Shown here one piece after another: positions 6,925 through 14,571 of a stretch of DNA of 25,378 nucleotides. The DNA comes from Chloroflexota bacterium (GTDB lineage: Bacteria > Chloroflexota > Dehalococcoidia > UBA3495). Under the pieces are notes generated by a model. The model ran no database searches. It was not told the origin of the DNA and worked only from the letters and a program-made list of their open reading frames with translations. The first letter of the stretch is position 1. Every line of letters begins with the position of its first letter. Location: NCBI GenBank assembly GCA_022563275.1, contig JADFNR010000045.1, positions 1 to 25,378 on the forward strand. Direction: 5' to 3'. Made by a program: the position numbers and the translations under genes.

Positions 6925-8526
6925 GTGTTGAACAACCCAGAAGTAGCATCGGCATTGGCCGGACTTGAACAGCGCCAGGTTATCTCCCGGATCTGGAGCG
7001 GCGACCACACCGTGTGGAAGCCAGACCCCACCGAGATTTCCGACCGTCTGGGGTGGCTGACGGTCACCGATGTCATGCGTGAGCAAATCCCAGTCCTAGA
7101 GGCGTTCGCCAAAGAAGTCCGGGACGAAGGGTTTAAGCATTTTGTCCTGCTGGGGATGGGTGGCAGCAGTTTGGGGCCGGAAGTGCTGCGGCAGACCTTC
7201 GGCAGCGCCCCCGGCCACCCGGAACTTATGGTGTTGGACTCGACCGTTCCCGCCTGGGTGCGGTCGGTCGCCGAGGCCATCGACCCGGCGCAGACCCTTT
7301 TCCTCGTATCGTCCAAGTCCGGCTCGACCACCGAGCCCAACATGTTCTACGCCTACTTCCGGGGCTTGGTGGAGCAAGCGGTTGGCAAGGATAGGGCCGG
7401 CCGGCGCTTCATCGCTGTAACTGACCCGGACACTTCGCTGGCGAAATTGGGCGAGGAGCAGGGGTTCCGGCGGGTCTTCTTGAACCCAACCGACCTGGGA
7501 GGGCGCTACTCGGTGCTGTCCTACTTTGGGCTGGTGCCGGCGGCGGTCATCGGACTCGACGTATCGAAACTGATCGACCGGGCCGACCAGATGCGGGAAA
7601 GGACCAAGCCGGACGGTCCGGCCCACGAGAACCCCGGCGCCTGGCTGGGGACGGTGTTGGGTGTCCTCTCCCAGAAAGGCCGGGACAAGCTCACCCTGGT
7701 CACATCCCCCGCCATCAGCGGCTTCGGCTTGTGGGTGGAGCAGCTCATCGCGGAGAGCACCGGCAAGGAAGGGCTGGGGATAATTCCGGTGGCCGGAGAG
7801 CCGCTTGTGTCTTCAGAACATTATGGCGATGACCGGCTATTCGTTTACCTGCGCCTGGACGGCGGAGATAACGTCCAACTGGACGAAGCCATGAAGGACA
7901 TCGAGGCATCGGGGCAGCCGGTGGTGCGCTTAGACCTGCGAGACAAGTACGACGTGGGCGCCGAGTTTTTCCGTTGGGAGATGGCAACCGCCGTCGCCGG
8001 GTCCATCATTGGGATAAACCCTTTCGACCAGCCCAACGTACAGGCGGCCAAGGACATGACCGAAAGCGTGTTGGGGCGGTTTGAAAGCTCGGGGAAGCTT
8101 CCTGCGATGGAAGACCCTGCCCCCATCGGCAAGCTGCTGGAAATGGCCGTGCCGGGTGACTACCTGGTGATCATGGCTTACGTTCCGCAATCGCCCGGAG
8201 TCGACCTGGCCTTGGACGCGTTGCGCCGCAGGGTGACCGAGCGATACGGCGTCGCGACCACCATGGGGTACGGCCCCCGTTTCCTGCACTCCACCGGCCA
8301 ATTGCACAAGGGAGGCCCGGCGTCAGGGTTGTTTCTGCAGATCACAGCGGAACACATTCAGGACGTGGCGATCCCGGGCGCCCCCTTCACCTTTGGCGTA
8401 CTGGCCGACGCTCAGGCCCTGGGAGACCTGCAAGCGTTGCGGGCCTCGGGACGCCGGGCTGTCCGGGTGGATGCCGGCTCCAACCCGGAGGGTGCCATAC
8501 GCAGGATGGCCGAGGATGTGGCATGA
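6925..8526 (+). CDS. pgi: Glucose-6-phosphate isomerase, Tal-Pgi C-terminal type, stand-alone
   Basis: A 533-residue sugar isomerase interconverting glucose 6-phosphate and fructose 6-phosphate in the cytoplasm. Two SIS (sugar isomerase) lobes are visible. The first has 'LGMGGSSLGPEVLRQTF' near residues 73-89 and the phosphate-binding 'SSKSGSTTEPN' near 129-139. The second contains 'SGFGLWVEQLIAES'. The C-terminal block 'GYGPRFLHSTGQLHKGGP' is typical of the isomerase half of bifunctional transaldolase/isomerase proteins, but no transaldolase domain precedes it here. The start is GTG, with GAGGAGG seven bases upstream; an overlapping ATG two bases earlier leads at once to a stop. The gene heads the sugar block with the GT4 and GH15 genes. 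A diverged copy of its last 20 or so codons lies at 11942-12031. Confidence 0.92.
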   Translation: MLNNPEVASALAGLEQRQVISRIWSGDHTVWKPDPTEISDRLGWLTVTDVMREQIPVLEAFAKEVRDEGFKHFVLLGMGGSSLGPEVLRQTFGSAPGHPELMVLDSTVPAWVRSVAEAIDPAQTLFLVSSKSGSTTEPNMFYAYFRGLVEQAVGKDRAGRRFIAVTDPDTSLAKLGEEQGFRRVFLNPTDLGGRYSVLSYFGLVPAAVIGLDVSKLIDRADQMRERTKPDGPAHENPGAWLGTVLGVLSQKGRDKLTLVTSPAISGFGLWVEQLIAESTGKEGLGIIPVAGEPLVSSEHYGDDRLFVYLRLDGGDNVQLDEAMKDIEASGQPVVRLDLRDKYDVGAEFFRWEMATAVAGSIIGINPFDQPNVQAAKDMTESVLGRFESSGKLPAMEDPAPIGKLLEMAVPGDYLVIMAYVPQSPGVDLALDALRRRVTERYGVATTMGYGPRFLHSTGQLHKGGPASGLFLQITAEHIQDVAIPGAPFTFGVLADAQALGDLQALRASGRRAVRVDAGSNPEGAIRRMAEDVA

Positions 8527-8622
8527 TTAAGCGAATTAAGTCTAGTGGGCTTTTCCGGTGTGAGAGTCATCGGAACATACTTCTGAGATGCTGAAGGAGA
8601 TGATCGATCCCTAGGATCGCCA

Positions 8623-9864
8623 ATGAAGATTGCCCTCGTGTCAACTCATGCCACCAGCGAAGGGGGAGTGCCCCACTATGTTTCCTCACTCGCCAGGGCC
8701 CTGGCAAAGGGCCATGAAGTAACTGTATACAGCTCCAGGTTTGAAGGCTTCGATGGTACCAGCGTAAGGCATCGCAAGATCAGGGCCATCGGCAGCGGCG
8801 GAAATATATTTGACTTGTCGTTCCTGATCGTGAGCACTCTCGTGATTTGGGGTCACCGTGTCAAACGAAGGAACGAATTTGACATCATTCATTCGCACGT
8901 TGGTTCTCCCTTTTTCTCCGAAGTGTTTACTAGCCATTTTTATGAGCATGATGGAATCGCGCAGATGAAGACTGCGCCGAAAGGCATTCCCCGTGATAGT
9001 CTCATCCTCAGGCTCCGAAGTCGATTGATGGCTGGGATAGAGTCAGTTCTTCTCGCACGGCGTAACAGCGGGACCTGGATCGTGCTTTCCACCGCGATGA
9101 AAAGGGGTTTCATTCGCGATCATCCGGTCCCGCCTGAGAGCATATTCGTCATTCCCAATGGGGTGGATTCGTCGAGGTACAGCCCGGACAATGTTGCGCG
9201 ATACCGAGACGATGTCCGTGACCAGTTGTCGCTGGCGCCGGGCGGCCAGGTGGTGCTCTTTTTGGGGGGAGACTGGCTAAGGAAGGGTCTAGCTCAGGCG
9301 ATCGAGGCTTTATCTCTCCTGTCAGTGGGTGAAGCCACGCTATTAGTGGTTGGCTTTGGTAATGTCGCGGCTTACCGGAACTTGGCGAAGCGTTGTAGGA
9401 TAGAGGAAAGGGTGATATTTACCGGGCCAACAAGAGAGGGCTGGAAGTATTACGCCGCCAGTGACGTGTACTTGCTGCCCTCCTTATACGAGCCTTTTGG
9501 GCTCTCCATCTTTGAAGCCATGGCCTCAGGTTTGCCGGTGCTGGTAAGCCGTAACTCCGGGGCCGGGGAGCTCATCAATGATGGAGTCGATGGGCTACTT
9601 ATCCAGGAGCCTAGAGATGTGAGGGAACTTTCAGAGAAGCTCGGGGCGTTGCTGAAGGACGCAGGTCTCAGGACGCGGTTGGGCAGACAAGCGCGCCGCA
9701 CAGCGCTGCAATACCCCTGGGACCGTGTCGCACGGGAGACGGTGGAAGTCTATGAGAAGGTATTGCTGCAAAAGCGCAGGGGAGTTGAAGGGCAGTATCT
9801 CTCGCCGAACGATGAAGGGAAGAGTAAAGGAGCGGGGTTGGCATGCCGAGCGATCTTCCTCTAG
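8623..9864 (+). CDS. Glycosyltransferase family 4 protein
   Basis: A 413-residue GT-B fold retaining glycosyltransferase, which moves a sugar from a nucleotide donor to a lipid, glucan or protein acceptor at the cytoplasmic face. The N-terminal half opens MKIALVSTHATSEGGVPHYV, with the glycine-rich acceptor-side loop. The C-terminal half has 'VVLFLGGDWLRKGL', then 'SLYEPFGLSIFEAMASGLPVLVS', with the donor-binding EX7E pair at E290 and E298. The last 25 or so residues are an unconserved tail that overlaps the next gene by 22 bases, so the two are translationally coupled. AGGA seven bases upstream supports the start. Base use is visibly more A/T-rich at third positions than in the flanking genes, which fits recent acquisition. 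The acceptor is unknown; pairing with GH15 suggests a glucan or glucoside. Confidence 0.92.
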   Translation: MKIALVSTHATSEGGVPHYVSSLARALAKGHEVTVYSSRFEGFDGTSVRHRKIRAIGSGGNIFDLSFLIVSTLVIWGHRVKRRNEFDIIHSHVGSPFFSEVFTSHFYEHDGIAQMKTAPKGIPRDSLILRLRSRLMAGIESVLLARRNSGTWIVLSTAMKRGFIRDHPVPPESIFVIPNGVDSSRYSPDNVARYRDDVRDQLSLAPGGQVVLFLGGDWLRKGLAQAIEALSLLSVGEATLLVVGFGNVAAYRNLAKRCRIEERVIFTGPTREGWKYYAASDVYLLPSLYEPFGLSIFEAMASGLPVLVSRNSGAGELINDGVDGLLIQEPRDVRELSEKLGALLKDAGLRTRLGRQARRTALQYPWDRVARETVEVYEKVLLQKRRGVEGQYLSPNDEGKSKGAGLACRAIFL

Positions 9865-11879
9865 GGAACGGTAATCTTCTAGTTAATTTCGACAAAGACT
9901 ACAACCTCAGGGATATCTACTATCCGTATGTCGGCAAAGCAAACCAAAGCGCCCGCCGCACATCTCGGACCGGAATCTTGGTGGATGGCCAGTTCTCCTG
10001 GCTCAGCGACCCCGAGTGGTCGAAGGATTTGGACTATGTGCGCGACTCCCTCACTACCAACGTAAAAGCCGCCAACGGTCCGCTCGAGATCCAGCTGACA
10101 TTCAACGACACGGTAGACTTCCACCGCGACATATTATTGCGACGGGTAGAGGTCTTTAACTTGTCGCAGCGCCCACGTAACGTCCGCCTGTTTTTCCACT
10201 ACGACTTTCTATTCTGGGGGGTGGGGAGTGGTGACTCCATTCACTACCACCCAAACGGTAACTTCCTGGTAGCGTACAAGGACAACTGCTACTTTCTAAT
10301 GAATGCAACCACAGAGAGATCGGTTGGCATTTCAAGTTGGACCACGGGCTTCAAAGACGATGTGGGCTCAGGAGGCTCGTGGTCCGATGCCCAAGACGGC
10401 ATCTTGGAGGAGAACTCCAACTCATTTGGATCGATAGATGGCGTGATCGCCGTGGACTTGTCTCTGATCCCGCCGGGGGAAAGTAGGGTGTGCCACGCGT
10501 GGCTAGCCGCGGGACAAGATATGGAAGAGGTCCGCGCCTTGGACGCCATGGTGCGGCGCCGTGAACCCCAGTACTTGATAAACCGCACGACAAACTACTG
10601 GCGGGCGTGGCTGGAAAAAGAGGACGTAGATTTTCATTGCCTGCCCCATGAGGTCGAGCACCTGTACAAGCGCAGCTTGCTCATTCTGCGTACCCATGTA
10701 GACAACCGGGGCGGCATCGTCGCCGCCAACGACTCAGACCTGTCGTTCTTGGTGTACGGCCAAGAGTCGTATTCATACGTCTGGCCAAGAGACGGCGCAT
10801 ACATCGCCAATGCGTTGGACAAAGCAGGCTACGCCCACCTCGCCACCAATTTTTATAACTTCTGCAACGATGTCATCCACCGCGATCCTACCCAGAAGAA
10901 TGATGAGCCACATGAAGATCAAGCTTATATGCTGCAAAAATATACGCCTGACAAGCTCGTCGCCTCCAATTGGATGGCCAGAGTCGACGAGGAAGGCTCC
11001 TTCCGGCCTCCTATTGAGGAAGACGAGACAGCCCTCGTCTCCTATGCGGTATGGCAGCATTACCTCAAGTACCGGGATATCGAAGCACTGGTCCCATGGT
11101 TCCAGCCCCTGCTGCTCCAGGCGGCCAATTTCATGGTCGAGTTCCGGGAGAATCACACCAAACTACCCGCACCATCTTACGATCTGTGGGAAGAGCGGGT
11201 TGGAATTTATTCCTACACGGTGGCGACGGTATGGGCCGGTCTCAACGCCGCTGCCAACGCTGCTGACCTGTTCGGCGAGGCCGCCGCCGCCGGGAGGTTT
11301 CGCTCCGCCGCCGCGGAGATCAAGGGGGCCTGCGAGACCTACCTGTACGACGAAAAACTGGGCCGGTTTCTCAAGCGCATCTCGGTGAACTCCAAGGGCG
11401 AAATAGAACCCGATTCGACAGTAGACGTGAGCCTCTACGCCCTCTGGTACTTTGGGATGTTCGACCCGAACGATCCCCGAATCGTGGGCACCATGAACGC
11501 TATCGTGGACCGGTTGTCCTGCCAGACGGACATCGGAGGACTTGCGCGCTATGAGGGGGATGAATATCACTGGGACGCCGGTCTGCAAGATCAGCGAGAT
11601 AAGATACCTGGCAACCCTTGGATCATATCAACTCTCTTCTTGGCCCAGTACCAGATAGCCACGGCCCAGTCCATCGATGACCTCAAGCAGGTCCTCTCGG
11701 CCCTGGACTGGGTGTGCGCCAGAGCCCTGCGAAGCGGCGTGTTGCCGGAGCAGATTCATCCGCTGACCGGAGAGCATCTAAGTGTCGCACCTCTGACATG
11801 GAGCCACGCCATGGTGGTGTCAGTGGTCAATGAGTACCTGGAAAAGTACGAGGAATTGCAGAGGGGTTCTCCCGAATGA
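9843..11879 (+). CDS. Glycoside hydrolase family 15 protein (glucoamylase-like)
   Basis: This 678-residue inverting alpha-glucosidase-like enzyme removes glucose from the non-reducing ends of alpha-glucans, isomaltose-like sugars or trehalose. The N-terminal beta-sandwich (about 1-260) begins 'LPLGNGNLLVNFDKDYNLRDIYYPYVG', as in bacterial and archaeal GH15 proteins. The (alpha/alpha)6 barrel carries 'WPRDGAY' at 314-320, the likely general acid E450 or E451 in 'DLWEERVG', and the likely general base E636 in 'LPEQIHP'. There is no signal peptide, so it acts inside the cell. The start overlaps the GT4 gene by 22 bases and has AAAGGAG upstream. Its partnership with a GT4 enzyme and an isomerase suggests turnover of an internal glucan or glucoside; glucoamylase and trehalase activities cannot be separated from sequence alone. 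Confidence 0.93.
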   Translation: MPSDLPLGNGNLLVNFDKDYNLRDIYYPYVGKANQSARRTSRTGILVDGQFSWLSDPEWSKDLDYVRDSLTTNVKAANGPLEIQLTFNDTVDFHRDILLRRVEVFNLSQRPRNVRLFFHYDFLFWGVGSGDSIHYHPNGNFLVAYKDNCYFLMNATTERSVGISSWTTGFKDDVGSGGSWSDAQDGILEENSNSFGSIDGVIAVDLSLIPPGESRVCHAWLAAGQDMEEVRALDAMVRRREPQYLINRTTNYWRAWLEKEDVDFHCLPHEVEHLYKRSLLILRTHVDNRGGIVAANDSDLSFLVYGQESYSYVWPRDGAYIANALDKAGYAHLATNFYNFCNDVIHRDPTQKNDEPHEDQAYMLQKYTPDKLVASNWMARVDEEGSFRPPIEEDETALVSYAVWQHYLKYRDIEALVPWFQPLLLQAANFMVEFRENHTKLPAPSYDLWEERVGIYSYTVATVWAGLNAAANAADLFGEAAAAGRFRSAAAEIKGACETYLYDEKLGRFLKRISVNSKGEIEPDSTVDVSLYALWYFGMFDPNDPRIVGTMNAIVDRLSCQTDIGGLARYEGDEYHWDAGLQDQRDKIPGNPWIISTLFLAQYQIATAQSIDDLKQVLSALDWVCARALRSGVLPEQIHPLTGEHLSVAPLTWSHAMVVSVVNEYLEKYEELQRGSPE

Positions 11880-11941
11880 TCGGGCACGTGGCAACGGATG
11901 CCGACACCGGGCGCCTACACCAGTGAGTCTGGGTTTATGCC

Positions 11942-12031
11942 ATGGGTAGCATCGCTACCGTCCGCGTAGACGTGGGCTCCAATCCGGAGCAAGGCATACG
12001 CAAGATGGCCGAAGAGTTGACGCCGCCGTAG
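11942..12031 (+). pseudogene. Remnant of a second glucose-6-phosphate isomerase 3' end
   Basis: The 29-codon frame contains VRVDVGSNPEQGIRKMAEE, which matches the C-terminus of the isomerase ending at 8526 (VRVDAGSNPEGAIRRMAED). By hand the two agree at about 46 of 63 bases, so this is not a recent copy of the local gene but a diverged homologue. The rest of the gene is gone: a stop lies just upstream, and the preceding 60 bases show no isomerase similarity. It sits directly after the GH15 gene. It is most likely a scar from insertion or recombination at the end of an isomerase gene. Confidence 0.75.
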
Positions 12032-12058
12032 GGGCACGGCATTGCCGTGCCCCTACGG
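12026..12058. terminator. Long perfect hairpin after the glucan block
   Basis: CCGTAGGGGCACGGCA (12026-12041) and its exact reverse complement (12043-12058) are separated by one base. There is no T run, so it may be a palindromic interspersed repeat that also stops transcription. It lies between the forward glucan genes and the convergent DUF1330 remnant and overlaps the stop codon of the isomerase scrap. Confidence 0.6.
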
Positions 12059-12094
12059 CTTTACGTGATGTCGGACCTGGGCTAGCCCATGCTA

Positions 12095-12381
12095 TTAAAC
12101 GTTGATGAAAGCGGTTGCGCTGTCGGTGGCGGCTAAGCGTTGTCCAATCACCGCTTGGTACTCCGGGGAGTTGTACCATTTCCGGGCTTGTTCGCTGCTT
12201 TCGAACTCGAACAATATCAGGCCTTGGGGGCCCAATCTCCGTCGGCCACTTCTACGCCGGTGCTGACCCAGACCATCTTGCCGCCGTATTTCTCGATCGT
12301 CGGCATGGCAACCCCTTGATAGGCGCCGAAGGCTGTTTCGTCTTTGACTCCATTGATCACTCCGATGAAATAACCTGGCAT
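12095..12381 (-). pseudogene. DUF1330 (dimeric alpha-beta barrel) gene with a one-base frameshift
   Basis: Frame one begins MPGYFIGVINGVKDETAFGA, continues 'MPTIEKYGGKMVWVSTGVEVADGDWAP', and stops early after 54 residues. A second frame then gives 'QGLILFEFESSEQARKWYN' and 'SPEYQAVIGQRLAATDSATAFINV', which is the expected C-terminal half of the roughly 95-residue family. Restoring one C in the run of five C (reverse strand, about 12226-12230) joins them perfectly as 'DGDWAPQGLILFEF' and gives 95 residues. The break is therefore a single-base deletion in a homopolymer, either a real mutation or a sequencing error. Members are small ABM-fold dimers of unclear function. It lies 61 bases after the rhodanese gene, in the same direction. 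Confidence 0.85.
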
Positions 12382-12442
12382 TGCTCTCTCATTACTGATT
12401 TAGTGCGAGCCGTGCGGGTTTTACGCTGGGGTTAGATTCAGA

Positions 12443-13267
12443 TCACACCTCTAAAGGTGTGTCTTCCAGATTGGCCCATTCGCCCATGGAACCGTCGTAG
12501 TTCTTGGTGTTGGTGTAGCCGACCAATTGCATGACGAACAAACTGTTCGCCGCTCGGATGCCACCCTGTCAATACGTGTAGACGTTCTTGTCGGGGGTGA
12601 TGCCGTGGTCCGTCAATATGCGGCGTATCTCGGCCGCTGGTTTGAACTCGTTGGTCTCCGAGTCCAAAAGGTTGAACCACTCCAGGTGAACCGCGCCGGG
12701 GATGTGGCCGGTGCGCTTGTTGCCGCGGCTGGCGCTGCCGTCCCATTCGCCGTCGCTGCGCACGTCCCAGATCACGGAGCCGCCAACCTCGCAGGCCTGC
12801 TTCAACTCATCGACCTTCACCAATTTAGAGTCGTCGTACTTGGGAGTGAAAGTGACTGAGCGTGGGGCGGCCCGGCCGAAGTCCACGGACCCGCCGTTGG
12901 CGACCCAGGCCCGCCATCCTCCGTTCAAAATCTTGACGTTGGTGTGTCCGTAGGTGTTCAGGGCCCACCAGAGCCGGGCGGCGGTCAGGCTGCGGGAGTG
13001 GTCGTAGGCGATGACCAGGGTTTCGCCGCCGATGCCCAGGCCCTCGCACATAGCCTTGAACTGTTCGGGATTCATCAAGAACAGCCGGCCAGAATCCGGG
13101 TCCTTCTCGAAGTTATCGGGCACCAAGACCGCGCCGGGGATGTGGCCCCGGGCGAATGCGGCATCGACCTCGCAATCGACGATCACCACGTTGGGGTCGC
13201 CTTTGTGGGCATCGACCCAGGCAGCGTCGACCAATAATTCGGGGCGCGCGTATCCCTCAGTCGCCAT
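12443..13267 (-). CDS. Two-domain rhodanese (thiosulfate sulfurtransferase family), candidate selenoprotein
   Basis: Read through one in-frame TGA at 12569-12571, the frame encodes 274 residues, the usual length of tandem-domain sulfurtransferases. These move sulfane sulfur from thiosulfate or 3-mercaptopyruvate to cyanide or thiols. The first domain has 'DAAFARGHIPGAVLVP' (about 35-50) and an inactive loop with D89 in 'YDHSRSLTAARLWW'. The second has 'VIWDVRSDGEW' (165-175), 'GHIPGAVHLEW' (187-197), then 'KNVYTY', TGA, 'QGGIRAANSLF', and the expected end 'NYDGSMGEWAN'. The TGA falls exactly at the catalytic cysteine of the active loop (CxGGxR type), position 233. A SECIS-like hairpin follows at 12529-12561. 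Known biology: UGA decoding as selenocysteine at catalytic cysteines. My inference: a Sec enzyme; a nonsense mutation is the alternative. GGGAGGA precedes the ATG. Confidence 0.8.
12529..12561 (-). promoter_or_regulatory. Candidate bacterial SECIS hairpin after the rhodanese UGA
   Basis: On the reverse strand, starting eight bases after the UGA, GCAT (12561-12558) pairs with ATGC (12532-12529). Inside it GGCGAAC (12551-12545) pairs with GTTCGTC (12539-12533) with one G-U wobble, leaving the apical loop AGTTT and a six-base bulge on the 5' side. The loop begins 25 bases after the UGA and has G as its second base (or first, if A-U closes it). This fits the generally cited geometry of bacterial SECIS elements: loop about 16-37 bases downstream, G in the first two loop positions. 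It is within the coding sequence, as expected for bacteria. Not tested by a folding program. Confidence 0.55.
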
Positions 13268-13407
13268 GGTTCCTCCCGGACCGTTTCGGTCTCATATTTC
13301 GGGCCGGCGGATGCACCGGCCAGCCGAAGCGCCCAAATTGTAGGCGATGGAGTTTGGACGGTCAACACAATCGAAAACCCAGGCGCGCGTGTCGAGCCTG
13401 GTGTGCC

Positions 13408-13436
13408 TTGCCGCGATACTATGGGGCAGTTAGAAT
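13408..13436 (+). promoter_or_regulatory. Sigma-70-like promoter for the LLM oxidoreductase gene
   Basis: TTGCCG (13408-13413) and TAGAAT (13431-13436) are 17 bases apart, four of six and five of six consensus matches. The start of transcription would be near 13443, just ahead of both candidate start codons (13467 and 13500). It lies between the divergent rhodanese and LLM genes. Confidence 0.45.
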
Positions 13437-13499
13437 AGGGCGACCAAATATCAATACCGGTGGACCATGCTGTCCGCCGCACCGGAGCCCCCACGATCC

Positions 13500-14549
13500 A
13501 TGAAATTCGGTATGTTTGTGCTGCCTTCCTGGCCCCAGCGGGACCCGTCCCACCAGGGCCGGCTCTATCATGAAATGGTCGAACAGATCCAGTACGCCGA
13601 GGAGTTGGGGTTCGAATCCGTCTGGTTGGCTGAGCACCACTTCACCCGGTTCGGAATCGTTCCCTCGGCCCTGCCGCTGGCCACCTACGTGGCCGGCCAG
13701 ACCAAGAAGATCCGCATCGGCACCGGGGTGAGCGTCCTCAACTTCCATGACCCGGTGTTCATGGCTGAAGAAACGGCCATGATGGACCTGCTGAGCAACG
13801 GCCGGCTGGATTTTGGCATCGGCCGTGGCCAGGTGGTATATGAGTACGCCAACTTCAAGGTGGACTACGAAACCAGGACCCAGCGGTTCAACGAGATCGT
13901 GGACATCATATTGGGCCTCTGGAGCACCCCTGGGTTCACCTACCACGGCGAGCATTATCAGGTTGACGACCTTACCATCGCGCCCACACCGGTCCAGAGG
14001 CCCCATCCGCCCATGTTCCTGGCGGTCTCAAGGACGCCCGGCACCATCGACGACGCCGTTTCGCGCGGCCTTCCCATGCTTACCAGCGCCAACACCCCAG
14101 ATGAAGACGTACTCGGTCTGCGTGATCTGTACGCCGCCAAATGCGCTGAGGCAGGCGTAGAGCCCAAGTGGGATGACATGCCCTTCTTCCGGGTCACCTA
14201 TGTCGCAGAGGACCAGAAAACGGCCGAGAAGGACCCTCAAAAGGCCATGGATTGGGTCGCAGACCTGAACGGCTACCGCCGCACCCTCACTGGAGGCAGC
14301 GAGATCTACGCCGACCTTGACCACTGGATAAAGACCCGGCCCGAAGACCCGCCCAGCTATGAATCGAGGCTGGAGTCCACCGCCTATTTCGGCACCCCAG
14401 ACCGGCTGGTGGAACGCATCAAGGACCTGCGCGACCGGCACAACGTCAAGTACTACACGGCGCATTTCTCCTACGGCAGCATGGAGCACGAAAAGGTCAT
14501 GCGCTCCATGCAATTATTCGCCGAAGAGGTTATGCCGAAACTCAGGTAG
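13500..14549 (+). CDS. LLM-class flavin-dependent oxidoreductase (bacterial luciferase-like)
   Basis: A 349-residue TIM-barrel monooxygenase using FMN supplied by a reductase, or F420. The opening MKFGMFVLPSW, 'GFESVWLAEHHFTRFG', 'RIGTGVSVLNFHDPVFMAEE' and 'GRLDFGIGRGQ' are hallmarks of the family, and the end 'YFGTPDRLVERIKDLRDRHNV' is the usual C-terminal gate. Family members oxygenate aldehydes, alkanes, sulfonates or aromatic compounds; the substrate cannot be read here. An earlier in-frame ATG at 13467 adds 11 residues (MLSAAPEPPRS) that relatives lack, so I prefer 13500, with GGAG about 13 bases before it. The gene ends 22 bases before the acetyl-CoA synthetase gene, so they are probably co-transcribed. 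Confidence 0.9.
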   Translation: MKFGMFVLPSWPQRDPSHQGRLYHEMVEQIQYAEELGFESVWLAEHHFTRFGIVPSALPLATYVAGQTKKIRIGTGVSVLNFHDPVFMAEETAMMDLLSNGRLDFGIGRGQVVYEYANFKVDYETRTQRFNEIVDIILGLWSTPGFTYHGEHYQVDDLTIAPTPVQRPHPPMFLAVSRTPGTIDDAVSRGLPMLTSANTPDEDVLGLRDLYAAKCAEAGVEPKWDDMPFFRVTYVAEDQKTAEKDPQKAMDWVADLNGYRRTLTGGSEIYADLDHWIKTRPEDPPSYESRLESTAYFGTPDRLVERIKDLRDRHNVKYYTAHFSYGSMEHEKVMRSMQLFAEEVMPKLR

Positions 14550-14571
14550 CTGACGGCTAAGGAGCTTCACC

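Noticed and set aside
6450..7343. Reverse open frame of 297 codons across the acyl-CoA dehydrogenase end and isomerase start
   Set aside because: It spans two real forward genes and shows no recognisable domain.
12115..12435. Forward open frame of 106 codons
   Set aside because: It is antisense to the frameshifted DUF1330 gene, whose two halves match the family on the reverse strand.
12438..12746. Reverse open frame of 102 codons across the rhodanese 3' end
   Set aside because: It is in a different frame from the rhodanese and has no family signature; the rhodanese continuation through the UGA explains the region.
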